Both the position numbers and the translations under genes were made by a program. From Firmicutes bacterium HGW-Firmicutes-9 (GTDB taxonomy: Bacteria > Bacillota > Clostridia > Christensenellales > CAG-138), in contig PGZM01000002.1 of the NCBI GenBank assembly GCA_002841395.1, positions 504,201 to 568,200 of the forward strand: 64,000 bases of DNA, read 5' to 3'. Numbering within the stretch: position 1 is the stretch's first letter; every line of letters begins with the position of its first letter. Shown here piece by piece: positions 10,074 to 19,801 of the stretch. The notes beneath the pieces are model-generated. The model was not told the DNA's origin. It worked only from the letters and a program-made list of their open reading frames with translations, and searched no databases.

Positions 10074-10838
10074 CTATTCTATGTCTCGTGTTTTTCGCGC
10101 GACAAACTGTATTCGTTCGCTGTTCTCTTCAGGCACATCCTTTGTGAACGCGTCAAACACGCCTTCCAGCGTAAACCCCGCTTGTTCCAACAGAGATGAC
10201 AACTCTGCTTCTGTATGCGCCCGTTGCACATGCCGCTCGTCAAAGCGTTTGTATGCCCCGCGTCCGTCCGGCGTGAAGAACGAAAGCCGCATCTCCAGCA
10301 GTCGCGTTTTCTCGTCAAAGCAGTTTTGCCAAAGATAGGTGCATTCCGGCTCGTCCTCGCCAAATGTCTGCCCGCCGAGAATTTTTTCCAGCTTATATGC
10401 ACTGGAGATGTCAAACAGCAGCAATCCTTCGTCTTTCAACGCACGATTTGCACAGGTGAAAAATTTTTGCACATCTTCTAATGAAAGAAGATAATTTACG
10501 CCGTCGCAAGCACATGTAATCGCGGATACTGGTTTATGCACGGAGAGAGACTGCATCGGCTGCCGCACAAACGCGATCCTTGCGCCCGCCTTGCGCGCCT
10601 TTTGCTGTGCCTGTTCCAGCATGCGTTCGGAGACATCCGCGCCGGTCATGCGGTAGCCTGCCTTGTGCAGTCGAAGCGTGATTTGGCCCGTACCGCAGGC
10701 ACAGTCGAGAATCGATTGATCTGGAACGACGCCGCCCGCCTGTAGTAAATCACGCAAATACTTCGCCCAAAGATCGTAATCGACATCCGCCATCAGCCGG
10801 TCATAGTAGGCGGCAAATTCATTGTACGCCTGTGTCAT
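10074..10838 (-). CDS. class I SAM-dependent methyltransferase
   Basis: ILDCACGTGQITLRLHKAGYRMTGADVSERML SAM motif I. Confidence 0.88.
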   Translation of the reverse strand: MTQAYNEFAAYYDRLMADVDYDLWAKYLRDLLQAGGVVPDQSILDCACGTGQITLRLHKAGYRMTGADVSERMLEQAQQKARKAGARIAFVRQPMQSLSVHKPVSAITCACDGVNYLLSLEDVQKFFTCANRALKDEGLLLFDISSAYKLEKILGGQTFGEDEPECTYLWQNCFDEKTRLLEMRLSFFTPDGRGAYKRFDERHVQRAHTEAELSSLLEQAGFTLEGVFDAFTKDVPEENSERIQFVARKTRDIE

Positions 10839-11097
10839 GGGTTTCGCCGCCTCCTTTTGAAAAATACGCAAACCGATTGCATATCATATATGAATAACCG
10901 TGCCTGTTCATACTGCATTCATACAATTCGCGCATACGTGTTCGATTTTTTATTGTACAACAAAAAGGGCGTTGCCGCAAATATATATCGTATAATATCG
11001 CTGATCTTGTTTGACAAACCAGTGAATATTTATTAAAATCATCGTAACTATAAGAAAGGCGCGCTCCTGCTTGCAGGATCGCGAACACAAGCGCAAC

Positions 11098-12105
11098 ATG
11101 AAACAGTACAAGATCGCAGTTGTCGGCGCCACAGGTATGGTCGGCAGAATGTTCCTCCGCGTACTGGAAGAGCGTAAACTTCCGGCGTCGGAATACTTCC
11201 TCTTTGCCTCCGCACGCAGTGCGGGCACTACCGTCGAATTCATGGGCAAAAAACACACCGTCCGTGAGCTGACTGAGGATGCGTTTAAAGGTCTTGGTAT
11301 TGACATCGCGCTGTTCTCCGCTGGCGGCGGTACCTCCAAGGTCTTTGCCCCCATCGTTGCCGCGTCCGGCGCGGTGGTCATCGATAACTCCAGCACGTGG
11401 CGCATGGACCCGGATGTTCCGCTCGTCGTGCCGGAAGTGAACGCGCATGCCATTCCCGAGTACAAGAAAAAAGGCATCATCGCAAACCCGAACTGCTCCA
11501 CCATTCAGGCAATGGTTGCCCTCAAGCCCCTTGCCGTGAAATACGGTCTCAAGCGCGTGGTCTACTCGACCTATCAGGCGGTTTCCGGCGCAGGCATGGG
11601 CGGCTACAGCGATCTGGAGAACGGACTGAAGGGCGAAGCGCCGAAGAAGTTTGCATATCCCATCGCGTTCAACGTGCTGCCGCAGATCGATGTCTTCCTC
11701 GACACCGGCTACACAAAGGAAGAGCAAAAGATGATCGAAGAATCCAGAAAGATCCTCGAGCTGCCGAATCTCCGCGTGACGGCGACCACCGTTCGCGTAC
11801 CCGTGTTCCACGGACACAGCGAAAGCATCAACGTCGAGTTTGAAAAGCCGTTTGAAGTCGCCGACGTTCGCAAGCTCTGGGAAGAGACGGAAGGCCTCAT
11901 CGTACAGGACGATACGGAAAAGGGCATCTACCCCATGCCGCTGTATGCCGCGGACACCGACCCGGTTTATGTGGGTCGTCTGCGCCGTGACTTCTCGGTT
12001 GAAAACGGAATCAACTTCTGGTGCGTTGCGGATAACATCCGCAAAGGTGCGGCAACCAACGCCGTGCAGATTGCACAGGAACTCATTCGTCAGTGGGAGG
12101 CGTAA
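11098..12105 (+). CDS. asd: aspartate-semialdehyde dehydrogenase
   Basis: VVGATGMVGRMFLRVLEER; NPNCSTIQAMVALKPL catalytic Cys motif; followed by dapA and dapB. Exact start uncertain (upstream TTG at 11071 possible). Confidence 0.93.
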   Translation: MKQYKIAVVGATGMVGRMFLRVLEERKLPASEYFLFASARSAGTTVEFMGKKHTVRELTEDAFKGLGIDIALFSAGGGTSKVFAPIVAASGAVVIDNSSTWRMDPDVPLVVPEVNAHAIPEYKKKGIIANPNCSTIQAMVALKPLAVKYGLKRVVYSTYQAVSGAGMGGYSDLENGLKGEAPKKFAYPIAFNVLPQIDVFLDTGYTKEEQKMIEESRKILELPNLRVTATTVRVPVFHGHSESINVEFEKPFEVADVRKLWEETEGLIVQDDTEKGIYPMPLYAADTDPVYVGRLRRDFSVENGINFWCVADNIRKGAATNAVQIAQELIRQWEA

Positions 12106-12110
12106 AACGT

Positions 12111-12986
12111 ATGTCAATCTTTCGTGGCAGCGGCGTCGCAATCGTAACCCCGTTTCAAAACGGGTCGATTGACTTCACCGCATTTACCAGACTGATCGAA
12201 CTCCAGATTGCGAATCATACGGATGCGATCATCTGCTGCGGCACGACCGGCGAAAGCTCAACCATGACGCCGGACGAACGCCTCAGCGTCATCCAGTTCG
12301 TTGTGGAGCGTGTCAACGGTCGCGTGCCGGTCATCGCCGGTACCGGCGGCAACAACACCGAAGAAGTCGTCAGCAACAGCAAGTCTGCCGAAGCCATCGG
12401 CGTAGACGGTCTGCTTGTTGTCACCCCCTACTACAACAAAACCTCTCAGGCGGGTCTTGTACGCCATTATTTCACGGTTGCAGACGCGGTGGAAACACCG
12501 ATCATCGTCTACAACGTGCCCGGCCGTACGGGATTGAATGTCCTGCCGCAAACCATGGCGGAGCTTTGCACCCATGAGAACATCGTCGGCACAAAAGAAG
12601 CCAGCGGTAACATTGAGCAGGTCGTCAACATTGCGGCGCTTTGCCCGCAGTGCGACATCTACTCCGGCAACGACGATCACGTGCTGCCCATTCTCAGCAT
12701 CGGCGGCAAAGGCGTTATCTCCACCATCGCAAACATCGTGCCAGGCGAAATGCACGCGCTCTGCGAAGCATTCTTCAAGGGTGATATTCAGCTTGCGCGC
12801 CAGCTGCAGCTGCAGTTGATCCCGCTCTGGAAAGCCGCGTTCTGCGAAGTCAATCCCATCCCGCTCAAAGCCATGATGGGGCTGATGCAGCTCTGCGAGC
12901 CGGACGTGCGCCTGCCGCTCGTTCCGCCTTCGGCTGCCAGCATGCGCCTCATCGAAGAAACGCTGAAAGGCTATGAGCTGATCTAA
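12111..12986 (+). CDS. dapA: 4-hydroxy-tetrahydrodipicolinate synthase
   Basis: GVAIVTPF; CGTTGESSTM; YYNKTSQAG; YNVPGRTGLN; GTKEASGN motifs. Confidence 0.96.
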   Translation: MSIFRGSGVAIVTPFQNGSIDFTAFTRLIELQIANHTDAIICCGTTGESSTMTPDERLSVIQFVVERVNGRVPVIAGTGGNNTEEVVSNSKSAEAIGVDGLLVVTPYYNKTSQAGLVRHYFTVADAVETPIIVYNVPGRTGLNVLPQTMAELCTHENIVGTKEASGNIEQVVNIAALCPQCDIYSGNDDHVLPILSIGGKGVISTIANIVPGEMHALCEAFFKGDIQLARQLQLQLIPLWKAAFCEVNPIPLKAMMGLMQLCEPDVRLPLVPPSAASMRLIEETLKGYELI

Positions 12987-13012
12987 CGCACAACTACATT
13001 TGGAGGACTGAC

Positions 13013-14239
13013 ATGATTTCTGTGATTATCAACGGAATCTGCGGTCAAATGGGACGCGCCGTGTATGCAGCTATCCAAGCGCAGAGCGGCGTGTTTTCCG
13101 CAGTAGCGGGTGTCGATCCCTTTGACTGCACTCAATCATACAGCTGCCCTGTCTACAAGTCGCTCGACGACGTGAAAGAACAGGCAGACGTAATCATCGA
13201 TTTTTCGATTCCTGCCAGCACGCCGGAGATCCTTCGCTATGCGTTGGAGAAGAAAATTCCGGCTGTCATCGGCACCACCGGCCTTGGCGAACGCGAACTC
13301 AAGCTCATCCGTTCCGCTTCCGAACAGGTCGCGATGTTTCAAACGGGCAATATGTCCCTTGGCGTCAATCTTCAGGTCGAGCTGGTGCAGCTTGCCTCCT
13401 CTACCCTTGGCGCAAACTTCGACGTCGAAATTATTGAAACGCACCACCGCAAAAAGGTGGACAGCCCCAGTGGCACCGCTTTGATGCTTGCAAACGCCGT
13501 CTCCTCTATCTCTCCGGAGGACGAGGAACTGGTGTTTGGCCGTCACGAGAAGAATAAGCGCCGCTCCGACAATGAGATCGGCATCCACTCCGTCCGCGGC
13601 GGCACCGTCGTCGGCGAACATCAGGTGCAGTTCATCGGCAACGACGAGATCATCGAGATTTCACACAGAGCGTTTAGCAAGCAGGTTTTCGCGCAGGGCG
13701 CGCTGCGTGCCGCAAAATTCCTCGTCGGAAAAAAGAGCGGGCTTTATAACATGAAGAACGTGGTGACTGAGCACGACGCGGCTTCCCGCCTGTTCTCTCT
13801 TGAAAATCAGGCGGTGGTCATCATTCGCTCGTTTGCCAAGGAAGATGCGTTTGCGTCCCGCGTGTTCGACGTCATCGCTGCGCACGACGTGTTTGTCGAC
13901 ATGATCGCCTGCTCCGAGCCCGACGAACAGAGCCTTAGCATCGGTTTCTCGCTCAACGAGGACGATCTTTCCGAGGCGCTCAACGCCATCAATGAGCTCA
14001 CGCGAAACGGCTACGGTTGCGATATCCGTACGCATTCCGACCTGACCAAGCTCACACTGGAAGGCACCGGCATGGCGTTGCAGCACGGCGTCGCATCCCA
14101 GCTGTTTTCCACGCTGCGCAAGGAGAACATCCACATCTGGCTGATCACCACCAGCGAGACACGCATAGAGTTCTGCATCGAATCGGTGCATACGCTCCGC
14201 GCGGCGGACGCCATCCGCGAGAAGTTCAACATCGGATAA
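13013..14239 (+). CDS. dapB: 4-hydroxy-tetrahydrodipicolinate reductase with C-terminal tandem ACT-domain extension
   Basis: DapB core (GICGQMGRAVYAAI; IETHHRKKVDSPSGTA) to about residue 252, then about 145 aa resembling aspartokinase ACT pair (LTKLTLEGTGMALQHGVASQLFSTLRKENIHIWLITTSETRIEFCI). Confidence 0.93.
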   Translation: MISVIINGICGQMGRAVYAAIQAQSGVFSAVAGVDPFDCTQSYSCPVYKSLDDVKEQADVIIDFSIPASTPEILRYALEKKIPAVIGTTGLGERELKLIRSASEQVAMFQTGNMSLGVNLQVELVQLASSTLGANFDVEIIETHHRKKVDSPSGTALMLANAVSSISPEDEELVFGRHEKNKRRSDNEIGIHSVRGGTVVGEHQVQFIGNDEIIEISHRAFSKQVFAQGALRAAKFLVGKKSGLYNMKNVVTEHDAASRLFSLENQAVVIIRSFAKEDAFASRVFDVIAAHDVFVDMIACSEPDEQSLSIGFSLNEDDLSEALNAINELTRNGYGCDIRTHSDLTKLTLEGTGMALQHGVASQLFSTLRKENIHIWLITTSETRIEFCIESVHTLRAADAIREKFNIG

Positions 14240-14258
14240 CCGTTCAACCAACACGAAA

Positions 14259-14288
14259 CGCTTCCGGCAGCAGCCGGAAGCGTTTTTG
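14259..14288 (+). terminator. Rho-independent terminator after dapB
   Basis: CGCTTCCGGC-AGCA-GCCGGAAGCG followed by TTTTTG. Confidence 0.85.
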
Positions 14289-14310
14289 ATTGTTTGTATG
14301 TATCTTTCGG

Positions 14311-14940
14311 TTACAGTCCCTCTTTGCGTAGGCGCTGTTCCTCGCCGTGGATCAGCCGCTGAATGTTTTCCGCGTGACGGATGAACACGACGATGGTCAG
14401 AAGTGCCGCGAGGATGATCATCGGCAGGTTTGAAAGCCGGAAGATCAGCGTTGCAACAAAGAACAGAAGCATCGCGGCGAGCGACATGATCGACATCTTC
14501 TTGTTGATCAGAAGAATCGCACCGCCGATCAAGATTGCACCGAGCGCGCCCAGCGGGAAGGTGAAGATTGCGATGCTATAAGAGGACGCTACGCCTTTGC
14601 CGCCGCGAAATCCGTCAAACGCCGGCCAGCAATGCCCGACAACGACGAATAGCCCAGCAATATAGCCGCCGACCTGACCCACGACCAGCTGCCCCAGCAG
14701 AACGCCGAGAAACGCCTTGAGAAAATCACCTGCAAACGTAATCGCGCCCGGGCCGTAGCCATAGACGCGTACCATGTTGGTGCTGCCTGCGTTGCCACTG
14801 CCGTGATTGCGGATGTCGTCGTGATAATATGCGCGGCTGACGATGATCGCTGTCTGAATATTGCCCAGCAGATACCCGATGAGGAGACACGCGATCACAG
14901 TCCAGACATTGATCGCAAAGATTCCTGAAAAAAACGTCAT
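14311..14940 (-). CDS. plsY: glycerol-3-phosphate acyltransferase
   Basis: LIGYLLGNIQTAIIVSR; GSGNAGSTNMVRVYG; GHCWPAFDGFRGGKGVASS motifs. Confidence 0.96.
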   Translation of the reverse strand: MTFFSGIFAINVWTVIACLLIGYLLGNIQTAIIVSRAYYHDDIRNHGSGNAGSTNMVRVYGYGPGAITFAGDFLKAFLGVLLGQLVVGQVGGYIAGLFVVVGHCWPAFDGFRGGKGVASSYSIAIFTFPLGALGAILIGGAILLINKKMSIMSLAAMLLFFVATLIFRLSNLPMIILAALLTIVVFIRHAENIQRLIHGEEQRLRKEGL

Positions 14941-14945
14941 GTTAC

Positions 14946-14990
14946 GGACTCCTTCTTATGGTTGCGGAAGAGAATCCCTACTGGCGTTCC
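14946..14990 (-). pseudogene. short remnant resembling the 3' end of der
   Basis: Minus-strand reading GTPVGILFRNHKKES resembles Der C-terminus [15 protein letters not shown]; the frame ends in a TGA overlapping the plsY ATG. Confidence 0.45.
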
Positions 14991-15070
14991 CTTCGAAAGT
15001 TTAATCAAGATACTGTTCTTTCTCTTCGATGCTGCTTGATAAAATCGCAAGCAACAAATGCGTTTCGGAA

Positions 15071-16396
15071 TTATTCGCCGTCTTTTTTCTTGCTCCGGAA
15101 GATAATCCGGATCGGCGTTCCTTCAAAGCCAAACGACTTGCGGAAATAGTTCTCCAAATAACGCTCGTAAGAGAAGTGTACGATTTCTGCGTCGTTGACG
15201 AATATGACAAACGTCGGCGGCTGAACGGAAACCTGCGTCGAATAATAGATCTTCAGCGTTCGTCCCTTGTCGCTCGGCGGATCGTTCATCATCACCGCTT
15301 CACTGACGACGTCGTTGAGTTGTCCAGTCGGGATTCTGCGTTTTGCCTGATCAAACGACTTATCGACGAGCTCCAGCACCTTATTCACGCGCTGTCCGCT
15401 CTTTGCGGAGATGAACAGCATCGGCACATAGCTCATAAACGCAAGATCCGCGCTGAGGCTCTTTTCAAACGCATGCATCGTGTGGGTGTCCTTCTCGATG
15501 AGGTCCCACTTGTTGACGATCAGCACGCTCGCCTTGCCCTCTTCATGCGCATACCCTGCGATGCGAACGTCCTGCTCGCTCAAGCCTTCGCTGGCATCAC
15601 AAACGATCAACACCACGTCCGCTCTGCGAACCGCGGAGAGAGAGCGAATGACGCTGTAGCGTTCGATGGTCTCGTCCTCTACGCTGCGCTTTCTGCGGAT
15701 GCCCGCGGTATCTACGATGGTATACTCGCGTCCATTGCGGGTAAAGTTTGAGTCGATGGAATCGCGCGTCGTACCGGGAATGTCGCTGACGATTGTACGC
15801 TCCTCGCCCAGCAGTGCGTTGACCAGGCTGCTCTTGCCGACGTTGGGTTTGCCAACCACAGCGATGTTGACGCGTTCGGTGTCCGTCTGCTCGACATCCT
15901 TCGGAAAATCTTTGACGACGGCATCCAGAAGATCGCCTAAACCAAGCCCCTGCGCGGAGGAGATGGTATAGGGGTCTCCAAGACCCAGCGCATAAAATTC
16001 GTACATCGCATCTTCAAACTTTGGCGCGTCGACCTTGTTGACCGCGAGTACGACAGGCTTGTTGGAGCGGCGGAGCATCTCGGCAACGTCCATATCCGAG
16101 CTGGTCATTCCCTCTCTGCCGTCGACGAGGAAGATGATCACGTCCGCCGTTTCGATGGCAAGCTCCGCTTGCCGCCGCATCTGCTGCATGATAATGTCCT
16201 CGCTCTCCGGCTCGATGCCGCCGGTATCGATCAGCGTAAAGGCATAGTTGAGCCACTCCGCATCCTGATAGATACGGTCGCGGGTCACGCCGGGGGTATC
16301 CTCCACAATCGCGACTCTGCGTCCGATCAGGCGGTTAAAAAGGGTCGATTTGCCAACGTTCGGGCGACCGACAATTGCTACCAATGGTTTGTTCAT
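15071..16396 (-). CDS. der: ribosome biogenesis GTPase Der (EngA)
   Basis: two GTPase domains: [16 protein letters not shown] and [18 protein letters not shown]-terminal KH-like domain. Confidence 0.97.
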   Translation of the reverse strand: MNKPLVAIVGRPNVGKSTLFNRLIGRRVAIVEDTPGVTRDRIYQDAEWLNYAFTLIDTGGIEPESEDIIMQQMRRQAELAIETADVIIFLVDGREGMTSSDMDVAEMLRRSNKPVVLAVNKVDAPKFEDAMYEFYALGLGDPYTISSAQGLGLGDLLDAVVKDFPKDVEQTDTERVNIAVVGKPNVGKSSLVNALLGEERTIVSDIPGTTRDSIDSNFTRNGREYTIVDTAGIRRKRSVEDETIERYSVIRSLSAVRRADVVLIVCDASEGLSEQDVRIAGYAHEEGKASVLIVNKWDLIEKDTHTMHAFEKSLSADLAFMSYVPMLFISAKSGQRVNKVLELVDKSFDQAKRRIPTGQLNDVVSEAVMMNDPPSDKGRTLKIYYSTQVSVQPPTFVIFVNDAEIVHFSYERYLENYFRKSFGFEGTPIRIIFRSKKKDGE

Positions 16397-16464
16397 GTGT
16401 TCTCCTGCTGCCGCCCGGCGGCATTTCTCCTGTTCATACTCGATATCGCACATGACGTGCAGAA

Positions 16465-17778
16465 TTATTCGGAAAATACGATCTCCACAAGATCTTCCCC
16501 TGTTGCGACCGGAATGATGCGCGTACCCAGCGTTTTCTCCGCGTCAGACAAACGCATACCGTCGAGGAAAAGCTCCTCGTCCGCTTTGAGCATCGCCCGC
16601 GGAATCAAAAGCGCGCGACCGAAGTCTTCGCCCTTGAGCTGCTCCACAAGGTCGCCGCCAGTCACCAAACCGCCGACGGTAACGCTCTCGCCAAAAAAAT
16701 GATTCTTGATTGCGCGCGTGTCGATCGTGATACCGTACGGAAGCAGCTGCTTGTAAGACTCCGCAAAGAAATCATGTGCGGAGGTTCCGCCCGCCATCAA
16801 AAACCGTTTCGGCTTTTTCAGCGGCTCGCGCTCTTCCAGCGCGTACTGCATTTCGCCTTCGAATAGGCGCAAGAGTCCGACGCCGTTTTCGATCTGCGGG
16901 AACCCTTCGTAATCATCATATGCGGGCAGCGATCTGCCGCAGAGCGTATACCATTCGTCCGCGAGAAACACGTAACGTGTACCGATCTTTTGCAACAACT
17001 TCTGCTGCAGCGCCTCGATCTCGTCGATCAGCGATCCCGCCTCATCGCGCGTGAACACACGCAGCGGTGTCAGGCCCTCCCGATGCTTGGTCAGTCCGAC
17101 AGGCACCACAGCGAGCGATTGCGCATGCGGATAGAGCGCGAGCATATCTTCAATCGAGCGACGGAGCACATCACCGTCGTTCAGCCCCGGGCAGAGTACG
17201 ATCTGCAGATGAAACTGCAATCCGGCTTCTGCCAGTCGCTTCAACTGCGGCACGATATCGCCTGCGTGCGGGTTTTTCATCATCGAGCGACGCACGTCCG
17301 GATCGCTCGCATGAAGCGACACATACAACGGGCTAACTCTCCTGCGGATGACGCGATCCAGCTCGCGATCGTCAAGATTTGTGAGGGTCACATAATTCCC
17401 CATCACAAACGACATGCGCCAATCGTCGTCCTTTACATGCAAGCTGCTCCTGCCGCCTTTCGGCATCTGGTCGATGAAGCAGAACACGCAGTGGTTCTTG
17501 CAGGTGCGCATTTTATCCATCAGGCTCGTTGCAAACGATAACCCCAGCGGTTCATAATCGTCTTTTTCCAGCTCGATCTGCTCACACGCGCCGTCGCATT
17601 TCTGAATCTCCAGCGTGAGCCGCTCGCTCGCGGTCAGATGCTCGTAATCCACGAGGTCGATGACCGGTTCCCCGTTGATGGAAAGCAGTACATCGCCCTT
17701 AGATAAGCCGACACGCTCCGCCGGAGAACCGGGGAGCACATCGCTGATGATTTGCTGCATTCTTCGCATATTTTCCAT
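16465..17778 (-). CDS. DUF512 family protein (PDZ plus radical-SAM-like CxxxCxxC)
   Basis: [40 protein letters not shown]; adjacent to der/plsY as commonly in Clostridia. Confidence 0.85.
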   Translation of the reverse strand: MENMRRMQQIISDVLPGSPAERVGLSKGDVLLSINGEPVIDLVDYEHLTASERLTLEIQKCDGACEQIELEKDDYEPLGLSFATSLMDKMRTCKNHCVFCFIDQMPKGGRSSLHVKDDDWRMSFVMGNYVTLTNLDDRELDRVIRRRVSPLYVSLHASDPDVRRSMMKNPHAGDIVPQLKRLAEAGLQFHLQIVLCPGLNDGDVLRRSIEDMLALYPHAQSLAVVPVGLTKHREGLTPLRVFTRDEAGSLIDEIEALQQKLLQKIGTRYVFLADEWYTLCGRSLPAYDDYEGFPQIENGVGLLRLFEGEMQYALEEREPLKKPKRFLMAGGTSAHDFFAESYKQLLPYGITIDTRAIKNHFFGESVTVGGLVTGGDLVEQLKGEDFGRALLIPRAMLKADEELFLDGMRLSDAEKTLGTRIIPVATGEDLVEIVFSE

Positions 17779-17991
17779 GATTGCATTATACCATTCATTC
17801 GGCAAAAATGCCAAACTGTGTTGATTTTTGCTGTTGCGTGGCATCCGTCGCTTCAAACCGCCGATTGCGGCCGGATTGACGAGAAAATTCCCGCAACTGT
17901 GCAATCTTACAGGATTGTACCTGTGAAATCAACCAATTTTGTTGTTATAATAATGAAAGAATTTAAACTTTTCATAAACGGAGGATATTCC

Positions 17992-18432
17992 ATGGATCAA
18001 CGGCTGATTTCCTTTCTGCTGCGCGCAAAAATGAACACCTATGCCGCTCACGGCGCGGAGGTCGCTGCCTCGCGTCCGAACTCGCATGATCTTTCTTACG
18101 AAGAGGGTAATCTCCGTTATATCGACACCTATCTCGGTGGCACGCATTTTGCGGGTGAAGAAGCCATATGGGAAAACGATATCCCCGTTTGGTCAATGAA
18201 TTATTGCGGACGAGTCATCGGCGAAGGGTTCAGCGGAGATTTTCTCAAGCGCGTGTTACTGCTCGTTCCCGAAGATGCGCCCTATCGCGGACCGGAGTTC
18301 TATGCGGAAGGCAACATGGAGTTTCATTGTCATGCGGATGGCAGCCCGAAGTGGTTTCAGGGATATGAGGAGATCACGGTTGATCAAGAACGTGTTTACG
18401 AATGCTTCTATCACGGGGGTCTGATTCGTTAG
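17992..18432 (+). CDS. DUF5680-like protein
   Basis: YIDTYLGGTHFAGEEAIWENDIPVWSMNYCGRV; RBS GGAGG before ATG. Confidence 0.7.
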   Translation: MDQRLISFLLRAKMNTYAAHGAEVAASRPNSHDLSYEEGNLRYIDTYLGGTHFAGEEAIWENDIPVWSMNYCGRVIGEGFSGDFLKRVLLLVPEDAPYRGPEFYAEGNMEFHCHADGSPKWFQGYEEITVDQERVYECFYHGGLIR

Positions 18433-18903
18433 TGTGACGATCAAATTGATAAGCAGCGCGGGCATCCAGTTCTTGCGCTATTTTTGTTTAGATATTACAA
18501 ATAACAAACCCGATTGATTTTTCTGATTGTCATCGCAGAAACCTCTGCGTTGGCTTTCTTCACGTTGTACTGAAAAGCATAACAAAAAAACCGAAATGCT
18601 CTTTGATTCGTCTTTTTCTGAAATATGCTCTTTGTGATAATGTCACAGAAAAAGAATCGCGGAGTTATATAATGACTTGGATAATGTGAAAAAAATGTGT
18701 CATTACAATGTGCACTTGAAAAAAGTTTCCATTGCTTACCGAGAACACGCGAGAAACGCACATTATGCTATCTAAAAAGAAAGTATTTCAATTCCTCATT
18801 GACATTTATACCAAATAGATTTAATACGTATTTATCAAGACTGTTCAGAAATCAATCGAACGCGAATTTATTCAATAACATATTATGAAAGAAGGTTTCA
18901 CCA

Positions 18904-19440
18904 ATGGACGTCGAGAAAGAAATTCTTGAACTCAAAAAGAAGGTCGATGATTTGCAGGGTCAGGAGAACAGACTTCTGATGATCGTGTTTTCGGGCGAGC
19001 TGGACAAGCACATCGCCGCCATGATCATCGCTACCGGTGCCGCCGCGATGGGTATGAAGGTTACCCTATTCTTCACATTCTGGGCGACCGCAGCATTGCG
19101 CGATCCAAAGAAAAATGTCAAAGGCAAGAATTTCCTATCCAAGATGTTCGGCGTTATGCTGCCCAAAGGCCGCAATAAGACCGTGCTCTCCAATATGAAC
19201 ATGGCAGGCATGGGCACCGCCATGATCAAAGACCTGATGAAGAAGAAAAACGTCGCCAGCCTCGACGAGCTGTTTGAAGCTGCGGCTGCGCTGGGCGTTG
19301 AGATTAACATCTGCGAAATGTCGATGGACCTGATGGGCTTCAAGTATGAAGAGATGATCGATTATCCCAATATGAAGGTTTGCGGCGTAGCAACTATGCT
19401 TGCCGACGCGAAAGAATCCGCCGTACAGTTCTTTATTTAA
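18904..19440 (+). CDS. DsrE/DsrF/DrsH-like family protein
   Basis: VFSGELDKHIAAMIIATGAAAMGMKVTLFFTFWATAALRDPK; C-terminal INICEMSMDLMG. Confidence 0.88.
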   Translation: MDVEKEILELKKKVDDLQGQENRLLMIVFSGELDKHIAAMIIATGAAAMGMKVTLFFTFWATAALRDPKKNVKGKNFLSKMFGVMLPKGRNKTVLSNMNMAGMGTAMIKDLMKKKNVASLDELFEAAAALGVEINICEMSMDLMGFKYEEMIDYPNMKVCGVATMLADAKESAVQFFI

Positions 19441-19460
19441 CAGAAAACGAGGAAAAACAA

Positions 19461-19700
19461 ATGGAAAGCATTACCGCAGTCAAAGTTCTGGATTACAAAG
19501 GCCTCTCCTGCCCGATGCCCATCGTCAAGATCAGCATGGAAATCGGCAAAGTCGCCGTTGGAGACGTGCTTGAAGTGCATACGACCGATCCCGGTTCGAT
19601 CGCAGACTTCCCCGCCTGGGCAAAGACGACAGGTCACGAAATCGTCGAAATCAAACAGGAACCCGGCCTGATCCGCATCTTTGTCAGACGCAAGAAGTAA
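19461..19700 (+). CDS. TusA-family sulfurtransferase
   Basis: LDYKGLSCPMPIVKISMEIGKVAVGDVLEVHTTDPGS: CPxP motif and TusA fold signature. Confidence 0.93.
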   Translation: MESITAVKVLDYKGLSCPMPIVKISMEIGKVAVGDVLEVHTTDPGSIADFPAWAKTTGHEIVEIKQEPGLIRIFVRRKK

Positions 19701-19801
19701 CCCCAGCAAAAAATTAATATCTCATCGTAAGACCCGACAAAGAAAGCCTCTTGCTTTGCCAGGAGCCTGATTTGCCCGGGTCTATTTTAAAGGAGATACC
19801 T

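Noticed and set aside
10870-11097. Lysine riboswitch upstream of asd-dapA-dapB
   Set aside because: Leader is AT-rich without the conserved L-box elements or a terminator hairpin
10819-12141. 440-aa minus-strand ORF
   Set aside because: Antisense to asd, which has strong family motifs; composition is a GC-codon shadow
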